Part shown: positions 23,140 to 31,746 of the stretch, piece after piece
Layout of the letters: each line of letters opens with the position of its first letter
Position numbering within the stretch: position 1 is the first letter of the stretch
Source: Candidatus Poseidoniales archaeon
GTDB lineage: Archaea > Thermoplasmatota > Poseidoniia > Poseidoniales > Poseidoniaceae
Assembly: GCA_028283345.1 (NCBI GenBank)
Contig: JAPOGE010000010.1
Coordinates: 1 to 39,707, forward strand
Length of the DNA stretch: 39,707 nt
Reading direction: 5' to 3'
Notes under the pieces: model-generated
The model's database searches: none
What the model saw: only the letters and a program-made list of their open reading frames with translations
What the model was told of the DNA's origin: nothing
Made by a program: the position numbers and the translations under genes

Positions 23140-24315
23140 TCAATACAGATAGAATGCCGGGAAGATGGCGACCCAAGCCAAATCCACGAAGTGCCAATAC
23201 AGGCCGAAGTATTCGATACTTTGAGCATTGTCAGGGCTCCAGCCACCCCGCTGCGCCTTGAAAGAAAAGAATAACAGCACCAACAACCCAACGAAGACGT
23301 GGAATCCGTGCGCTCCGGTGGTCACATAGAAGACCGAACCGGCCAAGGTATCGATGGTGAATGGATGGGCACCGTTCATCATGTGATCCCACTCGATCAA
23401 CTTCAGGACCAGGAACAGCGAGCCGAGGAACAGGGTTGCAACCAGATTGTTGCGCACCGCCCGGCGCTGGTCGGGCATCCACCATCCGGTCAACTTGCCG
23501 GTAGGCTTCTGCCAGTCAATCTTCTTGGCATGGCTTAGAGCGGTCACCAAGGTGAATGAGGACAGAATCAGGGCGAAGGTGTTGATGGCACCCGGGAGCA
23601 GAGTCCAAATCGACTCGTTGATTAATTCACTGGCGACCACGACATAGCCGTCCGGGCAGGGGGTGCCATGACCGAAAGCGTCACACTTGACATCCCAGTG
23701 GGTCGTCCAGCCGGTCCGTAGACGCAGATAGGAAGAGAAGAATGAGCCGAAGATCATCACTTCGGACATCAGGAAAATCCACATCCCGACCTTCCGAACC
23801 TCGATGCCACCGAACGGTTCACCGAATGCAATCGGCTCGCTCTTGCCATCATTGCCGAAATCCTCTCGCCACCAATTGGCGATTCCGGCAAAGGTGATGA
23901 CCAGGCCAAGACCGAGAATCCCGAAATCACCATTATGATTCCATTTGATGAATCCCATCAAGAATAACATTATCCCGAAGGCCATGATGATTGGCGACCA
24001 CGAACCGTGGTGGGCGTGCTCATCATACCCATCCTCGCCATGGTCATCGTCGCCATAGCCACCGCCGGAGGCGGTGTTGACCAAGCCGACCAAAATCCCG
24101 ATAGTCCCGAAAATCACCAATAGTGCACAGGCGACCATGCCACCGATGTAGATTGCGTGGTCGAGCCCCTCGGTGGTGTGGATGAATGAGTGCATACCCT
24201 GCGAGGTGGCGAGAATGATGACGCCGAGCAGAATCATGCCGACGCCGATGGCGATTGCCGACATCCATGGCTCCTCATGACCGGATTTTCCCTCATGGGT
24301 TGCGTAAGCGCTCAA
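23140..24315 (-). CDS. coxC: Cytochrome c oxidase subunit III with N-terminal extension
   Basis: This 391-residue protein has the COX3 core: SPIIMAFGIMLFLMGF, then VGMWIFLMSEVMIFGSFFSSYLRLRTGW, LLPGAINTFALILSSFTLVTALSHA, a helix with LFLGSLFLVLKLIEWDH, GSVFYVTTGAHGFHVFVGLLVLL and the terminal EYFGLYWHFVDLAWVAIFPAFYLY. Before the core lie two extra hydrophobic helices (AIGVGMILLGVIILATSQ and IYIGGMVACALLVIFGTIGILVG) and a loop rich in Asp, Gly and His (DDDHGEDGYDEHAHHG). The start is TTG 24315, preceded at five bases by a strong GGAGGTGAGA site. This TTG overlaps the TGA stop of coxA by two bases. An earlier ATG at 24348 would ignore the ribosome site. Confidence 0.93.
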   Translation of the reverse strand: MSAYATHEGKSGHEEPWMSAIAIGVGMILLGVIILATSQGMHSFIHTTEGLDHAIYIGGMVACALLVIFGTIGILVGLVNTASGGGYGDDDHGEDGYDEHAHHGSWSPIIMAFGIMLFLMGFIKWNHNGDFGILGLGLVITFAGIANWWREDFGNDGKSEPIAFGEPFGGIEVRKVGMWIFLMSEVMIFGSFFSSYLRLRTGWTTHWDVKCDAFGHGTPCPDGYVVVASELINESIWTLLPGAINTFALILSSFTLVTALSHAKKIDWQKPTGKLTGWWMPDQRRAVRNNLVATLFLGSLFLVLKLIEWDHMMNGAHPFTIDTLAGSVFYVTTGAHGFHVFVGLLVLLFFSFKAQRGGWSPDNAQSIEYFGLYWHFVDLAWVAIFPAFYLY

Positions 24316-26612
24316 TGTCTCACCTCCTTCTTCATTCCCAGACCCCATAATTTAGCGGCCATTCGAGTCAGCCATCCACGTTCTTCGTGTTCATTATCAT
24401 CGCCTTGGGTGGGGATTTCGGCAAAGGAAGGTGTGGGAGGGGGACTTGCGGTGGTCCATTCCAGACTCCACCCACCCCACGGATCCTCACCGATCTTTTC
24501 GCCCTTCTTACTGCTGTAAACGAGATTCCATACCAGAATCAGTTGTGCCAGGCCGAAAATGAAGGAAGCGACACTGATTGAATAATTGAGAGAGGCATAA
24601 CCACTCTCGACGGAATAGGTATGGGTGCGACGCGGCATTCCCATGGTGCCGACCACATGCATCGGCCAGAAGGCGGCATTGTAGGCGATGAAGGAGATGA
24701 GGAAGTGAATGACCCCGAGTCGCTCGCTCAATTTTCGCCCGAAGGCCTTCGGATACCAGTAGTACAGGCCGGCGAATAACCCGAATACCGTGCCGCCGAT
24801 GAGGACGTAGTGGAAGTGGGCGACGACGAAGTAGGTGTCGTGGAACTGCATGTCCAGCCCGACCACCGGGAAGAACATTCCAGAAATCCCCCCGAGGGTG
24901 AAAGTAATCACGAAACCCAAGGCCCACAAGGTATGGGTCTTGAACACCAGAGCGCCACCCCATAAAGTAGCGAGCCAATTGAAAATCTTGATGCCGGTCG
25001 GAATCGCCACCAGCATCGTCGTAGCCATCATCACCACCCTCAGGGTTGGGTCCATACCACTGGTCAACATGTGATGGCCCCAGACCACGAAGCCGAGAAT
25101 ACCGATTCCTGCCATCGCGTAGACCATTGACTTGTAGCCGAAAATCGAACGTCGGGCGCTGGTCGCCAGCACCTCGCTGACGATGCCGAATGCGGGCACG
25201 ATGACCACGTAAACCTCGGGATGACCGAAGAACCAGAACAGATGTTGGAACAAGATCGGGTCACCGGCATTGATGGCGAAGAATGCCGTTCCAATCGTAT
25301 GATCGAGATAGAGGAATAACACCCCTACAATCAATGCCGGAAGCGAGAGGTAGAGCATGAACATCGAAATCAGGAAACTCCAGGTGAACAGAGGCATCTT
25401 CATCCAAGTGACTCCGGGTGCGCGCATCACGAAGATGGTGGCGATGAAGTTGATACCCGATAATGTCGATGAAGCACCCAGCATTATCATACCGGCAATG
25501 AACGATACCGTCCCGGGACTATTGGCATAAATCGAATCACCGGTCAAACTCGAGTATGGTGGGTACATCACCCAGGTGATGTCAGCTGCTTCGCCGGTGA
25601 ACACACCGGTGAAGATGAGAATGCACGAGAATGCGATGAACCAGAACCCGAGGGCATTTATCCTCGGGAATGCCAAGTCCTGAGCGCCGATCTGCAGCGG
25701 CACGATATAATTGCCGAAACCGGCGATCATCGGCATCGCCGCCAGGAATATCATCGTCGTTCCATGCAGGGTGAAGAACGAATTATACTCAGCATATTCC
25801 AAGAAGTCGTTCTCGGGGAACATCAACTGGATGCGGAACAGCATTGCCAGAGAACCACCGACCAAGAAGAAGAAGAAGCCGTAGGCGAAGTAGAGCAGGC
25901 CAATGCCCTTGTGGTCGGTGGTGGTCAACCAGCCCTTGAGATAATCCCAAAAAGTTGCCAAGCTGAAACCTTCCGGATTTCGGCTGTAGAAGATGTACAT
26001 CACCGCCAATACCAACAGCGTGACCGACAGTAGGATTGCAGTCATCAGAATCCTCAACGGCGGGGCACTCGAGGTGACGGCACCAGCACTGGCCCCGGGC
26101 ACCGATGTGGTGATCGAATTCCATTGGTCACCATTGGAAGAATCACCACCGTTGACAGCATTGCCGAGCAGGGTGAACTCGACTACCTTGGAATCATCTC
26201 CAGGGGCAGTCCAGGTCAGATTCCATGAACGCATCTTATTACCGGCGGTGGTATGGGTAAGTCCTCCCTTCAACTCCTGGGTCAAGGTCGAATCACCGGT
26301 CACCGTTCCCTCGCTGACGATTACCCGAAAACCACCACTGCGGCCATTCCAGCCGGCCTCGGCATCGCCATCCTGCCACAACGCCATCCCGTCATTGACC
26401 ACTGTCAGGGTGAAATCGTAGGATTGGCCGGCGGTGAAATTCTCCGGCAGGCCCTCGACCACAATCGTTGTCGCCGATGAGGAATCACCGTGACAGGTAC
26501 AGCCGCTATCACCCATGCTGTCGATGCCGGTTGGAAGCGAGGTCATCGTCGGCGCAGCGATGAGCGCCGCCATTGCGACTAATACCAATATAGCGGCTTT
26601 TCTTCCCAACAT
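24312..26612 (-). CDS. coxA: Cytochrome c oxidase subunit I fused to an N-terminal CxCH domain
   Basis: This is the 766-residue oxygen-reducing subunit. Residues 1-22 are a signal or anchor. Residues about 33-171 form an extra extracytoplasmic domain beginning GCTCHG (Cys38, Cys40, His41), followed by VVEGLPENFTAGQSYDFTLTVVN, which resembles Reeler/choice-of-anchor domains. A helix (187-208) precedes the oxidase core from about 222. All catalytic residues are present: His283 (heme a), Asp312, His464-Glu466-Tyr468 in FFGHPEVY (CuB, proton path, crosslinked pair), His513 and His514 (CuB), Lys542 (K channel), and His599 and His601 (heme a3 and a). GHPEV with Glu466 marks the A1 type. The core is thus intact, and the first ~210 residues are additional. 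ATG overlaps the coxB TGA (TGATG), with GGAGGTG upstream. Confidence 0.96.
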   Translation of the reverse strand: MLGRKAAILVLVAMAALIAAPTMTSLPTGIDSMGDSGCTCHGDSSSATTIVVEGLPENFTAGQSYDFTLTVVNDGMALWQDGDAEAGWNGRSGGFRVIVSEGTVTGDSTLTQELKGGLTHTTAGNKMRSWNLTWTAPGDDSKVVEFTLLGNAVNGGDSSNGDQWNSITTSVPGASAGAVTSSAPPLRILMTAILLSVTLLVLAVMYIFYSRNPEGFSLATFWDYLKGWLTTTDHKGIGLLYFAYGFFFFLVGGSLAMLFRIQLMFPENDFLEYAEYNSFFTLHGTTMIFLAAMPMIAGFGNYIVPLQIGAQDLAFPRINALGFWFIAFSCILIFTGVFTGEAADITWVMYPPYSSLTGDSIYANSPGTVSFIAGMIMLGASSTLSGINFIATIFVMRAPGVTWMKMPLFTWSFLISMFMLYLSLPALIVGVLFLYLDHTIGTAFFAINAGDPILFQHLFWFFGHPEVYVVIVPAFGIVSEVLATSARRSIFGYKSMVYAMAGIGILGFVVWGHHMLTSGMDPTLRVVMMATTMLVAIPTGIKIFNWLATLWGGALVFKTHTLWALGFVITFTLGGISGMFFPVVGLDMQFHDTYFVVAHFHYVLIGGTVFGLFAGLYYWYPKAFGRKLSERLGVIHFLISFIAYNAAFWPMHVVGTMGMPRRTHTYSVESGYASLNYSISVASFIFGLAQLILVWNLVYSSKKGEKIGEDPWGGWSLEWTTASPPPTPSFAEIPTQGDDNEHEERGWLTRMAAKLWGLGMKKEVRH

Positions 26613-27658
26613 CAGGCAGCACCTCCCAACGGCTCGACCACGTGCACCGTGGCTATCATCAACGAATGTTGCAGACCACAGAATTCGGTACAGGTCATCT
26701 CAAAGGTCCCGGTTTCCTGTGGGTGGAAATACATAATCGTCCAGATTCCCGGTGAAACATCTTCCTTTACCCCCCATTCACTCAGAAAAGGAGCGTGCAG
26801 AACCGCCGGATGTTCACCGGTATCCTTGGTTGTCATCCGGTAGAGGATATCGTTATTGTTGGGAATCCAAGCCTCGCCCACATTGACGTATCCAGCAGAG
26901 ATGTGGTGACGCTCGGCAAGGATGATGTCATCACCACCTTCGACGATGACCTTGACGGTGATTACCGAGTGTTCACCCATCCGGTACGGGTGGCCCTTGG
27001 CATCGATATCCCCGACCATCACACCATCGGAGGTAAGATTATAGGGATGGTCGGCCAAATCGCTCAGCACCACGACAAGTTGGCCGCTGGCGCCATAGGT
27101 GGTCGCCACATCATCCCAAATCCCGACCTCTACACCTCCGGTGGTGTTGGTGAAGGTTATCGAGCCATCAGGGGCCGCACCTTTGCCATCCCATTCCAGA
27201 TTCTCGACATAGGTGAATTCCCAAAACCACTGGTAGCCGACCAGTTCCATCTCAAAGGTGTCTTCAGCCAGGGGATCGGGTATCGTCCCCCAACTGCCGA
27301 CCAGGGATTGCCATGATACCCAAACCAACCACGCAATAAGAATTGATGGGGCGATAATCCAAGTCAATTCTAATTTGAGATTATCACGCTCCTTGGGAAA
27401 CACCCCCGGGGTGAGTTTCTCGAGAGTTTTCTCTGAGACCAGACCTTGGCGATGGACGAGCAAGGTATATGTCATCCATGCGAAGGTGAACACGCCGACG
27501 ACTATCGACCAAAACATGAACTCTGAATAGAGAGCGTTGAAGACGGTGTACTCCGCAGGCATGATTGCACCTATTTGCGCCGGCCCGACTGAAAGTAATA
27601 AGTATAGCCATGGAGCCATTCCGAAGGAATGGGTAAGCGCGATGTTGGCAGAGTTCAC
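26612..27658 (-). CDS. coxB: Cytochrome c oxidase subunit II (CuA)
   Basis: This protein of about 348 residues accepts electrons from a cytochrome c or a copper protein at its CuA centre. Two membrane helices (FWSIVVGVFTFAWMTYTLLV and LTWIIAPSILIAWLVWVSW) are followed by the cupredoxin domain. The CuA ligands are all present: His288 (LHAPFLSEWGVKED), Cys323, Glu325, Cys327, His331 and Met334 in CTEFCGLQHSLM. The aromatic GYQWFWEF segment lies at 141-148. Between it and His288 the domain is longer than usual by roughly 60-70 residues. No cytochrome c domain is attached. The start is GTG 27658; ATG 27619 is possible. It is the first gene of the cox operon (coxB-coxA-coxC-subunit IV, then SCO1). 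Confidence 0.94.
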   Translation of the reverse strand: MNSANIALTHSFGMAPWLYLLLSVGPAQIGAIMPAEYTVFNALYSEFMFWSIVVGVFTFAWMTYTLLVHRQGLVSEKTLEKLTPGVFPKERDNLKLELTWIIAPSILIAWLVWVSWQSLVGSWGTIPDPLAEDTFEMELVGYQWFWEFTYVENLEWDGKGAAPDGSITFTNTTGGVEVGIWDDVATTYGASGQLVVVLSDLADHPYNLTSDGVMVGDIDAKGHPYRMGEHSVITVKVIVEGGDDIILAERHHISAGYVNVGEAWIPNNNDILYRMTTKDTGEHPAVLHAPFLSEWGVKEDVSPGIWTIMYFHPQETGTFEMTCTEFCGLQHSLMIATVHVVEPLGGAA

Positions 27659-27746
27659 CGCAGCCCAAAAGGAGCATTTGCCACGATGGGCAACAGCATA
27701 TGCTATCTGCTGGTTATCTCAGCCTTGCAGCGTAGGTGTGAGAGGA

Positions 27747-28100
27747 GTGGAGCCGGAGGGGAACAATCCACCGGAAAGCGTTGCCGCATGTCTGCAGAAA
27801 AGCCTCGACGGAGGGGTAATCATCGCACTCGAGGTGCAACCGAATTCGAGTCGCGACGCGATTATCTGCATCAATCCATGGCGCTCACGTCTGCAGGTTT
27901 CGGTTAAGGCACAGGCGCAGAAGGGTGCGGCGAATCGCGCGGTAAAGAGAATCATTGCTGAGCATCTCAACATCAATCAAAGCGCGGTTACAATTATTCA
28001 AGGCCAAACCAGCCGGCAGAAAATGCTGAGAATCTATGGTGTTGAGGTCGGGTTGGTGGTCGAGCGCTTGACCGAGTTGCTCAAAGAGGTGCAGGAGTAG
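27747..28100 (+). CDS. DUF167/YggU family protein
   Basis: This protein of about 117 residues matches the small DUF167 (YggU/UPF0235) family through VIIALEVQPNSSRDAIIC and RSRLQVSVKAQAQKGAANRAVKRIIAEHL, then VTIIQGQTSRQKMLRI. The fold is known from structures; the function is not established. The open frame extends upstream to 27537, but that part overlaps coxB on the other strand. GTG 27747 or GTG 27738, next to AGAGG and GGTG, is the likely start. The sequence upstream is the shared regulatory region with coxB. The Toprim gene follows 50 bases downstream. Confidence 0.8.
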   Translation: MEPEGNNPPESVAACLQKSLDGGVIIALEVQPNSSRDAIICINPWRSRLQVSVKAQAQKGAANRAVKRIIAEHLNINQSAVTIIQGQTSRQKMLRIYGVEVGLVVERLTELLKEVQE

Positions 28101-28151
28101 TAGAAAATTAAGGTCATAGATTCGGCGAGTCAATGAAAATGAGGTGGGATA

Positions 28152-28679
28152 GTTACGGTCGATAAAAATAAGAATCCTTGGGCCAAGGCGCGCGCCAAGG
28201 CCGCTGGCCCGCCCGACCGCGCTGCGAGATTCGATGCGGTCGGAGAGATTCTTGCCACTGCTCGCCAGCGCAACCGGCCGACCGAATCTGGTGGTACCGG
28301 ATGCCCGATTCTGGTGGAGGGAATCCGCGACCGGAAGGTGTTGCGAAACCTCGGATACTCGGGTACGGTGGAATTGGTCAATCGAGGCTGGAACCAAGGT
28401 CGGCTATGCGCGTGGTTGTACGAGAATTATGGTACCAGAAACCGTGTTGATGGCGGTGCAGCGATGTATCTGCTGATGGACTGGGACCGCACCGGCGGAA
28501 GGCTGCAACGCGACTTGAGCCGGCGTCTGGAGAGTTTTGATATGCTGATTGATTCGCAATTACGCAAGTGGTTGAGCCGCTTCCTGACCCCCGAGACCCG
28601 CACCGTGGAAGGACTGCGCGGCTTCATCTCCGAGTTGAAGATGCGAATGCAATTATTTGATCCCCAAGAGGATGAGTAG
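28152..28679 (+). CDS. Toprim domain protein (small primase-like), no canonical start
   Basis: The translated frame, about 175 residues, begins with a basic Ala/Lys-rich stretch (KNPWAKARAKAAGPPDRAA). The Toprim domain follows: CPILVEGIRDRKVLRNLGY carries the conserved Glu, then ELVNRGW, then LLMDWDRTGGRLQRDL with the DxD pair. This resembles the archaeal small primase-like/UPF0292 group. Toprim proteins act on nucleic acid phosphodiesters, but the job of this group is unclear. The frame has an in-frame TGA at 28140 and no ATG, GTG or TTG before GTG 28314, which lies inside the catalytic strand, so translation must start at a non-standard codon near 28149-28158 (ATA, GTT, ACG or GTC) after the GAGGTG site at 28141, or the sequence has an error. 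The SNF2 gene converges one base after the stop. Confidence 0.7.
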   Translation, partial: VTVDKNKNPWAKARAKAAGPPDRAARFDAVGEILATARQRNRPTESGGTGCPILVEGIRDRKVLRNLGYSGTVELVNRGWNQGRLCAWLYENYGTRNRVDGGAAMYLLMDWDRTGGRLQRDLSRRLESFDMLIDSQLRKWLSRFLTPETRTVEGLRGFISELKMRMQLFDPQEDE

Positions 28680-28680
28680 C

Positions 28681-31600
28681 CTAGCGCAGACGGATGACCA
28701 ATCGCTCAACCAGGTCGGCGGAGAGGTCGTGCTCCAGTCGCTCAAGTTCAACCAAGTGCTGACGTAGTTCTTCTTGAAGTCGGCGAATCAACCCCTGTTT
28801 CATCCGCCTCCAACGGTGCTCGACCACCTCGCCGCGTTGCTCGGCTCGCCACGTCGCCTCACGAATCTGCTGCATCTCGCGCTCAATCCGACCTTCCCAG
28901 GCCGAGCGGGTATTCCAGCGCAGTTCCTCAAGGATTGGTTGCAGGCGGCTGCGCTCGTCCTGCAAGAGCCAGGCGTGGAGATTGTCGACCGCTTCTTCGA
29001 TGGTATCTTCGGCGTGCTTTTCGGGTGATACCGCGCGCATTCCTTCAAGTTCCGACCACGGCCGTTCAGGTTGGTTATCGAGAGGAATACCATAGGCGTC
29101 GAGGAGCAACCATCGGCGCATCTGGCGGCGTTGCAAGCCATCGGTCTGCCAGTCTAGACAGACCAGCCATTCGGCTGTTTTCTGCCATTGTTCGGGGCGC
29201 GGCGCGATAAACCATTTCACTCCCTGCTCACCATTGCTCAGGTCGATTAGCCAGCGTACCAGTGGATGGGCCGGGGTGATGTGGGGTCGATGCGGATTCT
29301 CCCGTGCAGTGTCGCGCTCGAAGGTGACGGTCAGCCAATATGGTGATGGCGAATTAATCAGTCCTAGTACGACCTTCTGCCAATCTGCATGTCGACCATC
29401 GGCCAGGCCCGGCTGGCTACAGCGGTCGCCCAATTCGGTTACATTTTCCCTACTCAGTTCGATCAGGTCACAACCCACGTGCTCACTGTCATAGATGTCG
29501 CCACCGATTTCCCGCAGCCGAGATTTGACCCAGCGGCGCAGGTCATCGACTTCGAGGTGGAGGCCATTGTCGATGGTCTGCTGGCGCACTTCATCGATTC
29601 CCGGGTCTGGCCCGAGCCACTCCCTGGTTTCAGTGGCCCGCTCTTTGTGCCATTTTTCCCGCATCGCCAGAAGTGTCTCAACCCCGTCCTCGGGGTTGGC
29701 AATCATACCTTTCTTCAGCGCTATCCCATGAATCAACTCCGGGTCATCGGCTGCGACCTCCTCGGCATCGACCAAAATAGGCCGACCTTTCACCATCTCC
29801 TCTCGAGCGATCAGTCGCATCGCCTTTCCCAGCAGCGGGTCGAGCATTCCAAGTGACTGCTCGAACATCTTGATGCGGCTGTAAAGACGACCGAGAACGG
29901 CAGCATCAATCGTTCCCTCGACGGCAAAATTGAGGACCGTGATCTCGTCGGCCATCTGGCCGAATCGATCGATTCTACCGACCCGTTGTTCGAGCCGCAT
30001 CGGATTCCATGGCAGGTCGTAGTTGACCATGCGGTGGCAGTGTTGCTGGTCTAGCCCTTCACTGCCCACCTCACTGGAGAGGAGAATATCGAAATCACCA
30101 TTGGCGAAGGAGGTGCGAATTCTCTCCCTCTCGCCCATATTGGTCGAGCCGGTAATCAAGTCGGTGGCAAAACCATCCGCCCGCAGGCGGCCTAACAGGT
30201 AGGCCAAGGTACCACGGAAATGGCTGAACAAGATTACCCCGCCGACCTCATCCTCACGCAGGCTTTCACCGAGCCAGAGAGAAAGGGCAGCGAATTTACT
30301 GTCGACCTCACCCAGATTCTCGGCCGCGGTGATGAGCGCCTGAGGGTTGCCGACCCGAGAGAGCAAGCGCTGCTCTACTCGGTCGAGGCCAACCGCCGTC
30401 ACATCCCCTGTAGTGGCCATATCGTCGTCGTCGTTCTCGGGCTCTTGGTCGAGGTCTAATGCCAGTCTGGCGGCATCGCGCATCTGTCCCAACACATGCC
30501 CGGCGTAGGCTTGCAGTGAACTGCTCGCCATCCGCTCGGGCACCAGCATCGCCCAATCCCAGACATCGTCATCGGGGCGGCGCAATTCCATCAATCTGTG
30601 ACTCCAATCGCGTGCCGCCACGTAGAGATTCCATTCTTCTTCCACCAGACGAATGTCCAGGGTTATCGCTCTGCGACTAGGCTGTTGCCAATCGAGGTCG
30701 CGCCGGCGTGAGCGCACGACCAGGCCATTCAGTGGCCGCAGGCGCCGCACCAGGTCGGCGGCGGCCAAACGCAGGTCGGGAATGGTTTCCTCGCGCCATT
30801 CCATCTCTCGCACCATGGTGGCGAGCATCTCCAAGCGCGCATCACCAGAGAAACCCACCGTGTGCTCAAGATTCATCACCAGATCATCGACCGCATCGAG
30901 GTCGGGCGTCTCGGCCGCAAGCAGGTCGAGAATATTGTTGAGGATGGTTCCCGGCCGCAGAGAGCGGGAGAAGGCGTAGGCATCGGGCCAGCGGCCGGGC
31001 GCCAATAGCGAGAGTTGCACAAACAGGTCATCGGTCGAAAGGTTGACCGGGGTTGCGGTCAACAATACCACCCGCTCAGAGGAAAGCGAGAGCATTGTCA
31101 CCGCTGAGTGAAGAAGAGATTTCGGATTGCGAATATGATGCGCCTCATCGACGATTGTCAGCATCGTTCTCGGACTGTGGTCAACCAACCAATCGAGCAT
31201 CGGTGAACGCCGTAGTATCCCCTGTGATACGACTAGAACCATCACCTCTCCAGCCTCGATACGCTCGACATAATGCCTGAAACTCACTCCCGAGTCAATC
31301 TCTACCGCCTCGATGTCGGCGCGGTGCCACAACTCGTTACACCATTTTCTTCTTAGGCCACCCGGACAGATGACGATGGTCGCGCCACTCTCACCGCGCC
31401 CCTGTAGAGTGACGAGAATCTGAATCGCCGAGATGGTCTTTCCCAGACCGACCTCATCGGCGATCATTATCCCCTTCCAATCCGAGGCCGATAGACGCGC
31501 CAGCGGCAGGTGCTGATGCGGCAGGTCGTCAAACCTGCCGAAGCGTAACATCGGGGCGCCATCCGAAGTTGGGTTGAGAAGGTGCAGATTGGTCAGCAGG

Positions 31601-31707
31601 TCGCTTATTTCCGCCTCCTCACCATATCGGCCCGGCTCGGCCGAAATCAACTCGCGAGAGTCGCTTTCCAAATCACTTGAACCTGATTGCATCAACTTCC
31701 CGGACAC
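28681..31707 (-). CDS. SNF2/RapA-like ATPase
   Basis: This 1008-residue protein belongs to helicase superfamily 2, SNF2 group. ADEVGLGKT (84-91) is Walker A, DEAHHIRN (near 187) motif II, LLTATPVNLS motif III, FSHFRGTLAYLL motif IV and NYDLPWNPMRLEQRVGRIDRFGQ motifs V-VI. The long helical C-terminal region (about 650-1008, with RRMKQGLIRRLQEELRQHLVELERLEHDL as probable coiled coil) is like that of RapA and related archaeal/phage-defence ATPases (DrmD-like). It is probably an ATP-driven translocase on double-stranded DNA, acting on bound proteins such as RNA polymerase or nucleosome-like complexes. No nuclease or methylase partner lies next to it, so a housekeeping role is favoured over defence. 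The stop is one base from the convergent Toprim gene. Confidence 0.9.
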   Translation of the reverse strand: MSGKLMQSGSSDLESDSRELISAEPGRYGEEAEISDLLTNLHLLNPTSDGAPMLRFGRFDDLPHQHLPLARLSASDWKGIMIADEVGLGKTISAIQILVTLQGRGESGATIVICPGGLRRKWCNELWHRADIEAVEIDSGVSFRHYVERIEAGEVMVLVVSQGILRRSPMLDWLVDHSPRTMLTIVDEAHHIRNPKSLLHSAVTMLSLSSERVVLLTATPVNLSTDDLFVQLSLLAPGRWPDAYAFSRSLRPGTILNNILDLLAAETPDLDAVDDLVMNLEHTVGFSGDARLEMLATMVREMEWREETIPDLRLAAADLVRRLRPLNGLVVRSRRRDLDWQQPSRRAITLDIRLVEEEWNLYVAARDWSHRLMELRRPDDDVWDWAMLVPERMASSSLQAYAGHVLGQMRDAARLALDLDQEPENDDDDMATTGDVTAVGLDRVEQRLLSRVGNPQALITAAENLGEVDSKFAALSLWLGESLREDEVGGVILFSHFRGTLAYLLGRLRADGFATDLITGSTNMGERERIRTSFANGDFDILLSSEVGSEGLDQQHCHRMVNYDLPWNPMRLEQRVGRIDRFGQMADEITVLNFAVEGTIDAAVLGRLYSRIKMFEQSLGMLDPLLGKAMRLIAREEMVKGRPILVDAEEVAADDPELIHGIALKKGMIANPEDGVETLLAMREKWHKERATETREWLGPDPGIDEVRQQTIDNGLHLEVDDLRRWVKSRLREIGGDIYDSEHVGCDLIELSRENVTELGDRCSQPGLADGRHADWQKVVLGLINSPSPYWLTVTFERDTARENPHRPHITPAHPLVRWLIDLSNGEQGVKWFIAPRPEQWQKTAEWLVCLDWQTDGLQRRQMRRWLLLDAYGIPLDNQPERPWSELEGMRAVSPEKHAEDTIEEAVDNLHAWLLQDERSRLQPILEELRWNTRSAWEGRIEREMQQIREATWRAEQRGEVVEHRWRRMKQGLIRRLQEELRQHLVELERLEHDLSADLVERLVIRLR

Positions 31708-31746
31708 CTATCTATGACCAACCGTTCTTGAACTCTTCATTCACTT

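Noticed and set aside
27537-27746. Longer N-terminus for the DUF167 protein
   Set aside because: It would overlap the start of coxB on the other strand, and the added residues do not resemble the family.
28152-31707. Toprim plus SNF2 helicase as an antiphage defence pair
   Set aside because: The genes are convergent, not an operon. The Toprim protein is small and of the primase-like type, and no nuclease, methylase, integrase or other defence gene is present.
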